Below are positions 20,575 to 31,280 of a stretch of 64,000 bases of DNA, one piece after another; position 1 is the stretch's first letter, and every line of letters starts with the position of its first letter. The notes beneath the pieces are model-generated. The model saw only the letters and a program-made list of their open reading frames with translations. It had not been told where the DNA came from and did not search any database. This stretch comes from Amanita rubescens (lineage: Eukaryota > Basidiomycota > Agaricomycetes > Agaricales > Amanitaceae): the NCBI GenBank assembly GCA_015039365.1, contig WION01000192.1, positions 40,225-104,224 on the forward strand, read 5' to 3'. The position numbers and the translations under genes are program-made.

Positions 20575-20935
20575 AGCGATAGCTTACCCGATGTGTACAG
20601 TAGCTAACCACTCAGCTGAGAAGATGGTGGTAGGAGGTTAAGAGAGCTTGTTCCTATTCTACGGTACATGGCAGGTTTATATACTGTCTGTGTCCTAATA
20701 GGTAACAACATAGGTAAATATATGTAACTACATATGTCATACTCATATATGGAAATATGGAGCTGCGCTGATGTCATGCGCAGCTATGGTGTCATATGGC
20801 ACCATCCGCAGTGAGGATGATGCAAGCGTGCTAGAACCTTCTACAAGGTTCTATCTATATATATCCTAATCTGCTTAGTAAGCAGATAAGATAAGATCTC
20901 CTTGTTATCTTATATTAGATAAGATAACTTCGTCA
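20532..20935 (-). repeat. 3' LTR of Copia
   Basis: 404 bp, TGACGAA...TTCGTCA, visibly identical to 37745-38148. It donates an in-frame stop to the DUF6593-like gene. It contains a palindromic GATAAGATAAG...CTTATATTAGATAAGATAA tail. Confidence 0.95.
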
Positions 20936-20950
20936 CACCCCCTCGCTAAG

Positions 20951-22104
20951 TAGGCAATGGCACAGATACTTTTACAGATACTGTCCAGTGTATCTGTATC
21001 TGTCCCTTCAAGGGTAAGTATCTGTGCAGTCACAGATAATCCATGGATAATCCACAGATACATCCACAGATTACCCAAGGGTCTATAGCCTGGCTATTCA
21101 ACAAACTTCAAAGTTTGTACCTAGACTAGTAGTAAGCTATGTCACAGTAGTTTAAGTATTCAGACAGTCTTTAGTTAACTCTATCTCAACCTACACACCA
21201 TCTAAATGTGTTAGCACTGCTTCTACATCTTCATCTCTTACAATGGCCATAAGCTCAAACATACTGGAAGTGCATGTGTTGACTTAACTGAAAGCCAATT
21301 ATGGGTATGGGAAAGCACAAGATGCCCACAGCTGAAAAGCCTGCTGCTTCATACCCTTCAGGCAGAATAATAAAGTACTAGTTATTTCAAATACCTATGA
21401 CAACCCTTATGTCAATGGGTCTCCAGAACTGCTGCACATGGCAATCATCCTGTTAACATCCTGGAGGAAGACAGAGCATCATTCAGAAATTGTATCAGTA
21501 CCTACATGAATGTCATCCATCCATGATAGCTCAAGGATGAGAAGATGGTTAGCACTATCAATGGTTTTAACCTTGAGACTGAGCCAGATGACAAAGTTGA
21601 GGTTCATCCTCAGCAGTTATTGAAGGACAAGAATTCTGAATGGGGTACTATGGCATGATCACCACCACTTCTCTTGGAATGCACTGTATCATTCATACAT
21701 AGCTTAAGACACTTTTGCAAAATTCTGGTGGTGGAACCATGGAATCTGAGTCTGGTTCAAGATTTGGAAAACTGATAATGCTGGAAGAGGTGCAGCTGGC
21801 AGATCTTTGAGAAGCTATCCTCAGCTTAACAGCTTCAACAAGAAAACAATGCTTCTGTCATGCATGCACTTGTGCAGCTACAGCCAGGCTTAGGTCACCC
21901 AAGCCATATGTAGACACCCTACTAACAAAGCTAGGAAATATGAAGAGAGTTAGCAGTTAGGGTGATCTCTATGCTTTTAGCATGAGATTTGAGGTTAACA
22001 GATAGTCACAGATTACAGATACCCCTGACCAGTATCTGTATCTGTCCTGTCAAGGGTACTTATCTGCAATCTGTACAGATTACCTGTATCTGTGCCATTG
22101 CCTA
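20951..22104. mobile_element. hAT-like DNA element, non-autonomous
   Basis: 1154 bp with 19-bp perfect terminal inverted repeats (TAGGCAATGGCACAGATAC at 20951 and its complement ending at 22104) and an 8-bp target-site duplication TCGCTAAG at 20943-20950 and 22105-22112. An 8-bp TSD with short TIRs starting TAGG is characteristic of hAT. Both subterminal 150-bp zones carry many GTATCTG/CAGATAC motifs in both orientations, as expected for transposase-binding sites. I see no transposase frame; the interior (21100-21960) has only broken coding-like stretches. It landed one base after the Copia pol stop codon. Confidence 0.88.
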
Positions 22105-22112
22105 TCGCTAAG

Positions 22113-23145
22113 TCATCCTAGAATATTTATCCGCCATTTCTTTTTAATGAACTCTACTAGGAATTTGTTTTCATCCGTTAATGTCTCTAGAAGATTCCAC
22201 GAGTCCAACATTTTAATGTCTTCTCGTTTAAAGGATCTTTTTATCTTTGACTGCCTTATAGGTTCGTATATCTTCATAATACGATCTCTAATTGGTTTCG
22301 GCAGAAGGTCTTCTTTCCTATTCATGAACGTATCCTTTGGTACTTTTGGATCAAGCATATCACGAATGAAATTTTGTCGCTTGTTCGTATACATGAATGT
22401 TGCTTCAACTCCATTTAACCCTTCGGCTGAAAGGTGTATCCAGTGACTTGCACTATGCATTTTGATAGTGGGATATGGAGTAACATTAACGGTGATTCCT
22501 AATTCATTTATAAAGAACTGAATTTTCTCTCTATTCAGGTTCTTAGTCATTAAGTCCGCTATTTGTTGATTGGTGGGAACGTAATAAAGATTGATCTCTT
22601 TTTGTTCAACACGTTCCCTAATGTAATGATAGCGAATGGAAATGTGTTTTGATTTGTGCTGTTGTGCAGGGTTTGATGCCAGAAATATCGCACCCTGATT
22701 GTCACAAAGAAGGTCAATGCCGCCCAAGGGGAAACCTAATTCTTGGTATAGGTTTAGCACCCACATAATTTGACGTGAGGCATCGGACATTGCCATATAT
22801 TCAGCTTCCGTTGATGACAACGCAACTGTTTTCTGTTTTCGAGAAACCCAACAAACTGCACCCCCTGCCAAAGTTAAGGCATAGCCTGTAACCGAGACTC
22901 TAGTCTCTCTGTCAGACGCCCAATCTGCGTCTGCATAGGCAACGAAGCCTTTCCCATTTCTGGAATAGGTAATTCGTGTGTCAAGGGTGTGCGCTATATA
23001 TTTTACTATATAAAGTGCCCTTTGGATGTGGTCGTAAGATGGATTAACAGAAAACTGCGACATTAAAATAACAGCATAAGCAATATCAGGCCTAGTTCCT
23101 AAGGCGAGATATAATAATGATCCAATTATTTGTTGATAATAGGAT
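22113..23145 (-). pseudogene. pol: Copia pol, 3' part (RT end and RNase H), separated by Gypsy-2
   Basis: Continues the 31281-36343 frame across the Gypsy-2 insertion; one copy of target site CTATC completes the codon, reading SED then RSYYQQIIGSLLYLA. Contains the copia RNase H motifs VAYADADWASD, SSTEAEYMA, NQGAIFLASNP and HISIRYHYIRE, then a C-terminal extension, stopping at 22113. Internal open frame is fully preserved. Confidence 0.92.
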
Positions 23146-23150
23146 CTATC

Positions 23151-23602
23151 TGTTACGAACTCGTTAATCTCAACTTAAGTTGCAGCGGCAACTCTAGTCA
23201 CGATTACAAGTCTTAAGTCAAACGTTAAGATTATAAGTTCAATACTAAGTCAAGGCGTTGACTTAGGATCTGAGGACGATTGTGGTAGATGAGTTAAGAG
23301 TACAGTTATATTGCCAGACGACAATAAACAGCTAAGTCGAACTTAGGGTTCGACTCTAGAATACAAACGGTACTTATACTAGCAAGTACAAGGAGATGTA
23401 CTAATTAATGAATAATGGTAAGTACGAAAGTAAGTATAAGGACGGCGTCATATGTGGAACAAGGATTGGTATAAGTAAGGGAACGAGTTAGTCCATATGA
23501 ATCGAGCATAAGGGGAGTGACGAGTAAGGTATGCATAAAGAAAATAAACATGTCCGACGTATCATGTAAGCATAATGCGGGAGTCCGTACCGTGTTGTAA
23601 CA
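23151..23602 (-). repeat. 3' LTR of Gypsy-2
   Basis: 452 bp, visibly identical to 30829-31280; rich in TAAGT/ACTTA. Confidence 0.95.
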
Positions 23603-23642
23603 CTAGCTCTCCCCTACGTTGTTGACCGCAACAACAAAACGT

Positions 23643-24416
23643 TCAGGTGTTCATGTTGTGCATGGCGTCGTCATCGTGCTGATAGCCGTAGTCGCCGTAA
23701 AGGTTGCAGGCGTCGTCGTCGGCTCCGTCGCACTGTCGTCCGTTGACGCATGCCTGACACTGTGACGCGTGGTGTGCCTTCTTCTTTCCCTTCTTCTTCG
23801 GCTGATGAGGGCGGCGGCTAGTGGAAGCGGAGGTATTGGCGGCATCTGCGGTAGTTCGAGAACGTCCTTTCTTCTTAGTGGAAGGACCGGGCGTCGAATC
23901 GTGTCGGCGCGTGGGAGCGCGTGGAGGTAGAGTAGACATAGGAGGAATTGCAATAGCGAGATGGTGATCCTCAGAGGCATGCTTTCCTCGGCAGTGGATG
24001 CAGCGGTTGTAACGATGGGGGCGTTGATTGGCGGCATTTGTCATACTGCGGGTCGTAGGTCGTCGAGAAGGCGGAGTGTCGTTTCGTCGAGCAGTGGGGA
24101 CAGGAATATTCCAGACTCCGTGGCGAATAACGGTGGTGGTTGGGGGTGATGCGGATCGAGGAGGAGGAGGAGTCTTCTTATCTCGTTTCGGTTCTTCCTC
24201 AATGAGATCGCCTGTTGTACGGATTCGGCGATGAAGATCGAGATCGCTGATCGCATTATTGATCTGCGCAATGTGGTCGCTAGTGAGTTGATGCAAGGGA
24301 ACTCCATCTGCGAATTCGGCCGTGGTCCATTCCGTGTCTCCTTGGATACTGGACAAGAGATCTCGGATCTTTCCGGTGAGGCACCAGATTTCTCTTGATT
24401 TACGATCTGTCTCCAT
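23643..24416 (-). CDS. Gypsy-2 distal ORF (ORF4), Cys/His-rich and Lys-rich
   Basis: 257 residues starting METDRKSREIWCLTGKIRDL. It holds a helical N-terminus, a Pro-rich linker, a CIHCRGKHASEDHH motif (CX2CX3HX4H), two Lys-rich patches (TKKKGRSR, PKKKGKKKAHH) and a C-terminal CQACVNGRQCDG cluster. It lies in the same frame as the ORF before it, separated only by one TGA and five codons. It may therefore be the second half of one ~585-residue protein. No envelope-like signal or membrane segment is seen. Basic and Cys/His-rich content suggests nucleic-acid binding; unrecognised otherwise. Confidence 0.6.
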   Translation of the reverse strand: METDRKSREIWCLTGKIRDLLSSIQGDTEWTTAEFADGVPLHQLTSDHIAQINNAISDLDLHRRIRTTGDLIEEEPKRDKKTPPPPRSASPPTTTVIRHGVWNIPVPTARRNDTPPSRRPTTRSMTNAANQRPHRYNRCIHCRGKHASEDHHLAIAIPPMSTLPPRAPTRRHDSTPGPSTKKKGRSRTTADAANTSASTSRRPHQPKKKGKKKAHHASQCQACVNGRQCDGADDDACNLYGDYGYQHDDDAMHNMNT

Positions 24417-24431
24417 AATGCATCTAGTTGC

Positions 24432-25400
24432 TCAGTGTCGGTCGGGTGTAGCTTCGGTAGCGCGAAACCAATGGTTGACAGCGATGCGGTTATTCTGATC
24501 GTGAGGTTGTATTTTTAGTCCAAACCTTTGATCGTCAATGCTTTCTATAGCAAGGATGATGTAACGTTCGATGTCAGCTGTGAGAAGTCGTCGTAATAGA
24601 TCTATCGCCAATTGATCTAGGTTTCCTCCTTTCGGATGAATGTCTTCCCAGTATAGTGACGTAACGTTTACAAACGTTTTGATTAAATCGGCACAGTGAT
24701 AGTTGTACTGATCTCGGGCTTGACCGGCAAGGGTAGTGGCGGTTCGGAAATCCATGAGAAGTCGCCAGACTCGAGCTATCCTTTCTTGGTCAAAGATGTC
24801 GACCTGTAATCTAGCGGCGTTACAGATTAGAGTGACGCGGTCTCTAACCTTGGTGTAAGTAGTAATTCCGTGATAACTGAGATAGAGATCGGGGGTGGTT
24901 CGTATGATGGGGCCAGCCATATCGCGGTTAGTCCCATCTGTACCGTGACTCTGGTCGTTGCCTCGAATAGATTCGTTATGAGGTTGAGTCGAAGCGTGAC
25001 CGGCAAGTACCGCCTCTCTATGTAAGGTAACGCTAATGTCTTCAGCGTTTCTAGGTGGGATCGGTCGGCTATTGCGATCTTCCGTAATTCGTCCAGGTAC
25101 AGCCAGAGTTTCTGATGTTCCGTGGTGGGTTTCCTGGGTTTCGGTGGGAGTGATCGGGATCGTCTGAGACGAGGTTTGATCGGGAGATCTGTGGGGAACA
25201 TCAACGAAGTCGTTCGGGTCAGTGTCTTCTTCGTCGGTGTCGGTGGTATGAAGAACGAGTCGGGGTCGGTGGGGTTCAGTGGAAGTGGTGAATCGGGTGT
25301 CGGTGGTGTCTCCGGCATAGAATTCGGACCAGGGGAAGCGTTGAACGATGTCGGTGGTGTCGTTTCCATTCTGCATAGTGACTTGGTATGTGAGTGACAT
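24432..25400 (-). CDS. Gypsy-2 post-pol ORF (ORF3), unknown
   Basis: 322 residues from ATG at 25400, one base after the pol stop (TGA A ATG). The N-terminal half is Thr/Pro/Asp-rich and probably disordered; residues from about 165 (PDLYLSYHGITTYTKVRDRV) look folded and helical, with DIFDQERIARVWRLLMDF and LAIDLLRRLLTADIERYIILA. No known domain recognised, no transmembrane segment. Position matches the env/extra-ORF slot of gypsy elements. Close packing suggests stop-reinitiation or a subgenomic transcript. It ends at TGA (24434-24432) with the next ORF in frame. Confidence 0.65.
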   Translation of the reverse strand: MSLTYQVTMQNGNDTTDIVQRFPWSEFYAGDTTDTRFTTSTEPHRPRLVLHTTDTDEEDTDPNDFVDVPHRSPDQTSSQTIPITPTETQETHHGTSETLAVPGRITEDRNSRPIPPRNAEDISVTLHREAVLAGHASTQPHNESIRGNDQSHGTDGTNRDMAGPIIRTTPDLYLSYHGITTYTKVRDRVTLICNAARLQVDIFDQERIARVWRLLMDFRTATTLAGQARDQYNYHCADLIKTFVNVTSLYWEDIHPKGGNLDQLAIDLLRRLLTADIERYIILAIESIDDQRFGLKIQPHDQNNRIAVNHWFRATEATPDRH

Positions 25401-25401
25401 T

Positions 25402-28400
25402 TCAGAGTTTCCTTCGTCTTTTATATTCTAGAAGGAGGTCTTCCATATGCGTCAAGTTATTTTCTGGTTCCCATGTGTTTTCGCTGGTGTCATAGCCTTT
25501 CCACTTTACTAGGAATTGTAATTTCCCTCTAAACTTGCGATGTGCAAGCAGTGCTTCCACTTCGTATTCTTGTTCTCCTTCGATCAGATCGGGAGGGGGC
25601 CTTCTTTCCGTTATTCCGTGAAAGGAAGTTTCTTTGAACGGCGTTAGTAAGGCGGCGTGGAATACGTTATGAATTTTCCATTGTCTTGGTAGCGTGAGAC
25701 GATATGTCACTGGTCCTAAGACTTCTTTGATGGAAAAGGGACCTTCTCGTTTAGGTGCGAGCTTTCTGCTCTGATAAGGAATCTTCAGGTTCCTAGACTC
25801 TAACCATACTTTGTCATTGACTTTGAACGGTTTAGTCTTTCTCGTTGTTCTTTCCATCATCTTAGCTCGTGCTAGATCATGTGCGGCGAGTGCTTCTTCT
25901 CGTGCGCGGAACAAGGAGTTGATGCGGTTATCGGCGGTTGGTGTATTTGTCTTGTTTGAGACAAGGGGAAGTGCAACCGGGGATGTTCCATACATCAATT
26001 GAAAGGGCGATTGTTTCAATGCTTCATGAGTGCGTGAATTATGCGCGAATTGTGCTATTGGTATCATTTTGTTCCAAGTATCTGGTTCATAGGCACAGAA
26101 TATTCGGAGATAAGCTTCTAATTCGGCATTATATCGCTCCGTTTGTCCATCAGTCTGTGGATGGAAGGCGGTACTCATTTTGTGTTTGATTTTTAATGAG
26201 TCCATTATGCCGTTAAAGACATGTGATGCGAACTGTGGTCCTCGATCGGAGATCATGACGTCGGGTAAACCGAAGTTTTTGAATACATTCCGAATGTAGA
26301 GGTCGGCGGTTTCGTCGGCGGTGATAGTTTTGTTACAAGGCATGAGAATTACTCCCTTTGTAAGTCCTTGATCGACCACGATAAAGATAGAATCGAAACC
26401 GTTACTTGTGGGTAAATCGGTTATGAAATCCATAGTTATTTGTTGAAAGGGTCGGTGTGCGTGAGACTTGATTGGCATCAGAGGTGCAGCAGTAGGGTGT
26501 GTATTCGATTTCATTTGTTGACATGCCGTGCATCCGTCAATGAACTGTTTAACCATTTTAGACATTAATGGCCACCAGTAATATTCCTTTAATAAGGCGA
26601 GTGTTTTGAAGAAACCGGGGTGTCCGCTTGTTGGTGATTCATGAAAATCTCTAATAATATCTCGGCGAAGATCGGTGTCAGGGGGAATAAAGGATTTCCC
26701 TTTGTACAGGATTAATTCATCGTCAAGGGTCCAATCAGAAAGGGCAGTGCGTAAAGGTGGTGTTCCTTTTTCTTTTAGACATTTCTTGATTGATTGAGCA
26801 AATTCGTCTTTGACAGTTATTTCTATTGCTCTGTTACGGAGATCTTCGGCGATTGTGCGAACAAAGAGTTCTTTTGGGAGCATCGTTATTAACTCTTCTG
26901 GTTCGTCTTTTGTCATATGATCGGGTCGGCGGGATAGTGCATCCGCTATTATTAGTTTTGCTCCGGGAACGTGGGTTAATTTAATATTAAATCGAGACAA
27001 GTCGTTCCACCATCGTGCTTGGCGGTTCGTAAGACGTTGTGGTTCTCGATAATAGAGTAAATTCTTGTGGTCGCAATGAATAATGACAGGGTGTTCTGCT
27101 CCTTCAAGCAGGTATCTCCATTCGTTATAAAGAGCGTAGTAAATGGCGAATAACTCTCGGTCGTAGATTTGCCATCGTGTTTCAGTTGGCGTTAAAGCGT
27201 GGGATAGGTATCCACATGGGTGTAAGTCGCCATTATCATCTTTTTGCATAAGAACTGCTCCGATTGCGCGGTCTGATGCGTCCGTTTGTAGAATAAAGGG
27301 TTTGTTAACATCGGGCATCATTAAGACAGGTGCGGATGTGAAGCGTTCTTTTAATAGATCAAATGCGACTTGGCATTCTGCGGTCCATGTCCATAATTTG
27401 TTTTTCTTTGTTAGGTCGTGCAGGGGTCGTGCAAGGTGGGCGAATCCGAAAATAAACCTTCGATAGTAATTTCCGAATCCTAAAAAGGATCTAACTTGTT
27501 TAACGGTAGTAGGGGTTGGCCAGTCCCTGATTCCGGCAAGTTTGATCGGGTCCATTTTTATTGTATTTTTGGATATGACGGTGCCTAGAAAATCAACTTC
27601 TTGGGCAGCGAATTTACACTTTTCAAGCTTGAGGTAAAGATCGTGTTTCTGTAATCGTTCAAGTACTTGTTTTGTTCGAATCTCGAGTTCTTCTTTAGTG
27701 CGCGCGTGTATTAGCATGTCATCCATGTAGATGACAAGCCATCCTTTTTCTGTAAAATCCCTGAAATAATCGTCCATCATTGCTTGAAACGTTGCTGGTG
27801 AATTTCGTAATCCAAAGAACATGACGTTAGGTTCAAATAAACCTCGATTGGTGATAAAGGCGGCTTTCCATCTGTCAGATTCCTTGATTTGAACGTTATT
27901 ATATCCCCATCGGATATCCAATTTTGTAAAGTATTCCGAATCTTTGAGTTTGATCATAAGATCGGAGATAAGAGGTAGTGGATATGCGTTTGGTTTAGTA
28001 TATTCGTTCAGATATCGATAATCTTGGCAGGGTCGTAATTTTTGTGCTTCTTTCTTTTCTACAAAGAAGAAAGGTGATGCCTGCGGTGATTTCGACGGTC
28101 TGATGTAGCCTTTTTCGACGTGTTCTTTAATCCATTCATCCAGTGTATTCTGCTGTTTCGGAGATAAGGGATAGATTTTTCCTCTTTTTGGTATGAAATC
28201 ATCGCGAAGTTCTATCTGGTGATCCCAAGATCGGCTTTCTGGGAATCGTTCACTTGCTTTTTTCTCGAATACGTCTTTCCATGCCGAGTATTCAGGAGGG
28301 AGCGTGTAAACCTCCTCTGTTTGATGGTATTTGTGTTCCATTTGTTGAGCTGGTGTATATCGTGCGATAGTTACTTGGTCGTATTCGTCTTCTGACCAGC

Positions 28401-29008
28401 TTCCTATATCCTCAAATGTATGCGTGTTCCATCCGTGATCTGTCGTCTGTGATCCTTTGTGTGACATCAAATATCCGATAACGAGATCTTCTTCCTGTTC
28501 AGGCATAGCTATTCTGTCAATCTGTTGACAGATGCTCCGAAGTGATGCCTTGATCTTGTCCTGTTCAGAGTCTCGGAACTCTAGAGTCTTTTCTTTCCAA
28601 TTTACGTCAGGGTTATGCTTCTCTAGCCAAGGAAGCCCCAGTATAATCGTTTGTTTTCCTATTGCTGATACGTGAAACCATTCAGTCATGCGTTTTCCGT
28701 TCATTTCGAAGGTGATTAGACATTGTTCATCGATTTCTCCTTCTTTGTTTATGGTGCCATCGACGTTATAAACTCTAATTGGTCGTGGAGTTTTTCGTTT
28801 TCTCCATTTGTGTGCTATCCTTTTGTCGATAAATATCCCTTCGGCTCCGCAGTCGACAAGGGCAACTGAGGTTTTCAGTGTTGTTTTCAGTTTCAACTTT
28901 GATAGGGACAGATAATCTTCGTTTTGAAATAGATTGTACTGTTACATGAGATATATTGAGAGTTGAATCTGGTGTATCTGAGGCTTCATCCACTGTCATG
29001 AGCCCCAC
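25402..29008 (-). CDS. pol: Gypsy-2 pol: protease, RT, RNase H, integrase, chromodomain (one frameshift in PR)
   Basis: The main frame runs 28896-25402. Protease begins VALVDCGAEGIFIDK (DCGA in place of DSGA). RT has FFFVEKKEAQKLRPCQDYR, FTKLDIRWGYNN and YMDD (about residue 388). RNase H is marked by LQTDASDRAIGAVL. Integrase zinc finger is HESPTSGHPG...CTACQQ with catalytic TMDFITDLP, ISDRGPQF and DGQTERYNAELE. The C-terminal chromodomain (EVEALLAHRKFRGKLQFLVK, WKGYDTSENTWEPE) marks the chromovirus branch. The N-terminal ~35 codons (ATG 28999) lie in another frame; removing one base near 28899 would make PIK-LKLKTTLKTSVALVD continuous, so a 1-nt insertion is likely. Confidence 0.88.
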
Positions 29009-29010
29009 TG

Positions 29011-30760
29011 TTAAAAATCCTCGTTTTCATCGGCAAGAGATAGTAATAGATCATTCTTTTCGTCGGTTGACATCCCTTTCATCAGCGCTCGGATGTTCTT
29101 GGTGTAATTTGGTTTAGACTCTCGGACTTCTTCTTCTTCCCAATTTCCGTCACCATCATTTGATGTGGCTCGAATGTGACGTTTGGGCGTGAATCCTCTT
29201 TTCCTTCCTCCTTTAAATCGGCCTTTCCCTTTGTTTCTTTTCTTCTTTGGGCATTGCCCTGACATGTGTCCTTTGATTCCGCAGATAAAACATAAACCGT
29301 CTTTGATGTAGCGTTCTCTTTCTTCTTTGGACATAGATCTGATCGTAAGTTCTAATTCTGGGTCTTCTTCGTATTCCAGAAATTTATGGATCGATCTGCA
29401 TAGCCCATGATTCGTCGTTATGAGAGGATGATGAATGACCATTTCCAGATCGAGGGGAATAAGCATATGAACGGGTTCGGATGTTGTCGAGTTTGATAGC
29501 AATGTCGTACCAATCTTGTAGTGTTTTTGGGTTCATGAGCATTGCTTTTTCGAACTCGGGTGCTGTAAGTCCTTTTCCGAACATATGGAATGCTGCTTCT
29601 CCTTCGATTCCGGCTTTCGTGATTTGTTCCTTGAACTGATTAACGTAGTTAGGTAGGGTCATCTGTTTCTTTCCTTTCATAGACGATCTGTTCTGTAGAT
29701 TGAGAATTTTCGTGTATGCATTTCCACTTGGATCAACTTCTCCCCAATCTGTCAAGAATGACAGTTTAAATGCTTCCCAGTCATCGAATAAAGCAGGTCT
29801 CGTGATGCCTCCTTCGGTTGTGGCACGAGATTTTCGTAGTTCTGCTAATTTATTCTTTTTCCATTGTCTAGCTCCGTCTGAGATTTTATTCAGGGCGGCA
29901 AGGATTTTTAAACGGTCTGTGTTCATCCGTTCAGGGTTCATATCAAAGAAGATTTCGATATCTTCTATGAATGTGTTGGCATCCTTTCGCTTCCCTTTGA
30001 ATTCAGGAAGATCTCCGATGAGACTAGGGGTTCGTGGGTTAGGTATAGGGTCTGTGCTTCCTCCAGACATCCTTGGTGGGGGTGATGGATCTCTTCGTGG
30101 TGGAGTTGGGTCGGGTTTAGGTTCGTCTACTTCGATTCTGTCAGAGTCAAACGGGTCTTCTTCGTCTTCTTTAGGGTTCGAAGGATCTGGTTCGGGATTG
30201 GTCGGTTGTTGGGCAGGTGTTGGTGTCGTTCCAACTGAAAGATCACTGAGAAAATCAAGGGATAGATCGGGTTTTTGATCTGTTTCTCCTTCTTTCTCGG
30301 ATTCACTATCGTTTAGGCCAAATTTTGCTTTCTTTTTGCCTTTTGTCTGTATGGAAAGGAGAGTTTTCGGTCTTAAGTTCTCCTGGTAGAGCGTCAACAG
30401 TCCCCTTTATCCAAATGGGGGTGTTGAAGTATTCGTTAGGGACAAATTCTTGTGTTTCGGATGCTATCCAACGTTCTGTGAGGTGATCGAATCTGATGTG
30501 CTGTTCCTGAAGATATAGATCTGCGAAATAATAATATGATTCGTTCGGAGGTCTAGTTTCTTTTTGTGGTATCCAGAATTCTTGTTCTTTAACTGGATTT
30601 CCTCCTGTATCTTCCCAGATTCGTTTTGCACCGTTTAGTCTGACGTAGTATCCGTCAAGAACGTAGTTCCCTTTACGATCTCGTGTAGCTCTATTCGGTG
30701 GAGCTCTCCAATCCGTTTTGACAACGTGGCCAGTAACCTACGGGCTGGCTTTCCGGAAGT
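29011..30760 (-). pseudogene. gag: Gypsy-2 gag, broken into three frames
   Basis: Three consecutive open segments on the minus strand belong to one protein. About 30760-30370 reads YVLDGYYVRLNGAKRIWEDT to VDALPGELKTENSP without an ATG seen. 30370-29387 reads KGKKKAKFGLNDSESEKEG through the capsid-like DANTFIEDIEIFF, LAALNKISDGARQW to WAMQIDP. 29490-29011 reads FLEYEEDPELELT, zinc knuckle CFICGIKGHMSGQC and a basic KGGRKRGF tail. Each junction needs a one-base change. They could be real lesions or, less likely, programmed shifts. The gag end (GAG GAT TTT TAA) stands 9 bases before the pol ATG. Confidence 0.75.
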
Positions 30761-30813
30761 TCGTCGAAGTGTATGTTATCAAATGCCAATGAATCGATGT
30801 TCAGGCTTATTGA

Positions 30814-30826
30814 TAAGTTCGACTTA
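30814..30826 (-). promoter_or_regulatory. Putative self-priming site of Gypsy-2
   Basis: Two bases inside the 5' LTR the coding strand reads TAAGTCGAACTTA. Its exact reverse complement TAAGTTCGACTTA lies in the LTR at 31023-31011, about 30 nt after a TATAAG box (31056-31051), where the transcript should start. No TGG tRNA-type PBS is present at the boundary. This is the arrangement known for the Tf1/sushi self-priming group. Confidence 0.65.
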
Positions 30827-30828
30827 AT

Positions 30829-31280
30829 TGTTACGAACTCGTTAATCTCAACTTAAGTTGCAGCGGCAACTCTAGTCACGATTACAAGTCTTAAGTCAAA
30901 CGTTAAGATTATAAGTTCAATACTAAGTCAAGGCGTTGACTTAGGATCTGAGGACGATTGTGGTAGATGAGTTAAGAGTACAGTTATATTGCCAGACGAC
31001 AATAAACAGCTAAGTCGAACTTAGGGTTCGACTCTAGAATACAAACGGTACTTATACTAGCAAGTACAAGGAGATGTACTAATTAATGAATAATGGTAAG
31101 TACGAAAGTAAGTATAAGGACGGCGTCATATGTGGAACAAGGATTGGTATAAGTAAGGGAACGAGTTAGTCCATATGAATCGAGCATAAGGGGAGTGACG
31201 AGTAAGGTATGCATAAAGAAAATAAACATGTCCGACGTATCATGTAAGCATAATGCGGGAGTCCGTACCGTGTTGTAACA
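30829..31280 (-). repeat. 5' LTR of Gypsy-2
   Basis: 452 bp, visibly identical to 23151-23602. Includes the TATAAG box at 31051-31056 and an AGTCGAAC/GTTCGACT hairpin overlapping the inferred transcript start. Confidence 0.95.

Larger units (their letters stand above)
23151..31280 (-). mobile_element. Gypsy-2: Ty3/gypsy chromovirus nested in the Copia pol
   Basis: 8130 bp with 452-bp LTRs (23151-23602, 30829-31280) that look identical, TGTTACGA...TTGTAACA, and target-site duplication CTATC (23146-23150 and 31281-31285). Minus-strand order: 5' LTR, self-complementary PBS, gag (frameshifted), pol with C-terminal chromodomain, two further ORFs, purine-rich GGGGAGAG (23607-23614), 3' LTR. It splits the Copia RT. 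Despite identical LTRs, the gag and PR regions carry several single-base frame changes, so this copy is probably defective. Confidence 0.93.

Noticed and set aside
23331..23356. tRNA-like GGTTCGACTC motif in Gypsy-2 LTR
   Set aside because: No acceptor stem, D-arm or anticodon arm around it; it is part of the LTR hairpin and self-priming segment.
29700..30278. 192-codon plus-strand open frame
   Set aside because: Antisense shadow of Gypsy-2 gag; Ser/Gly-rich with no motif.
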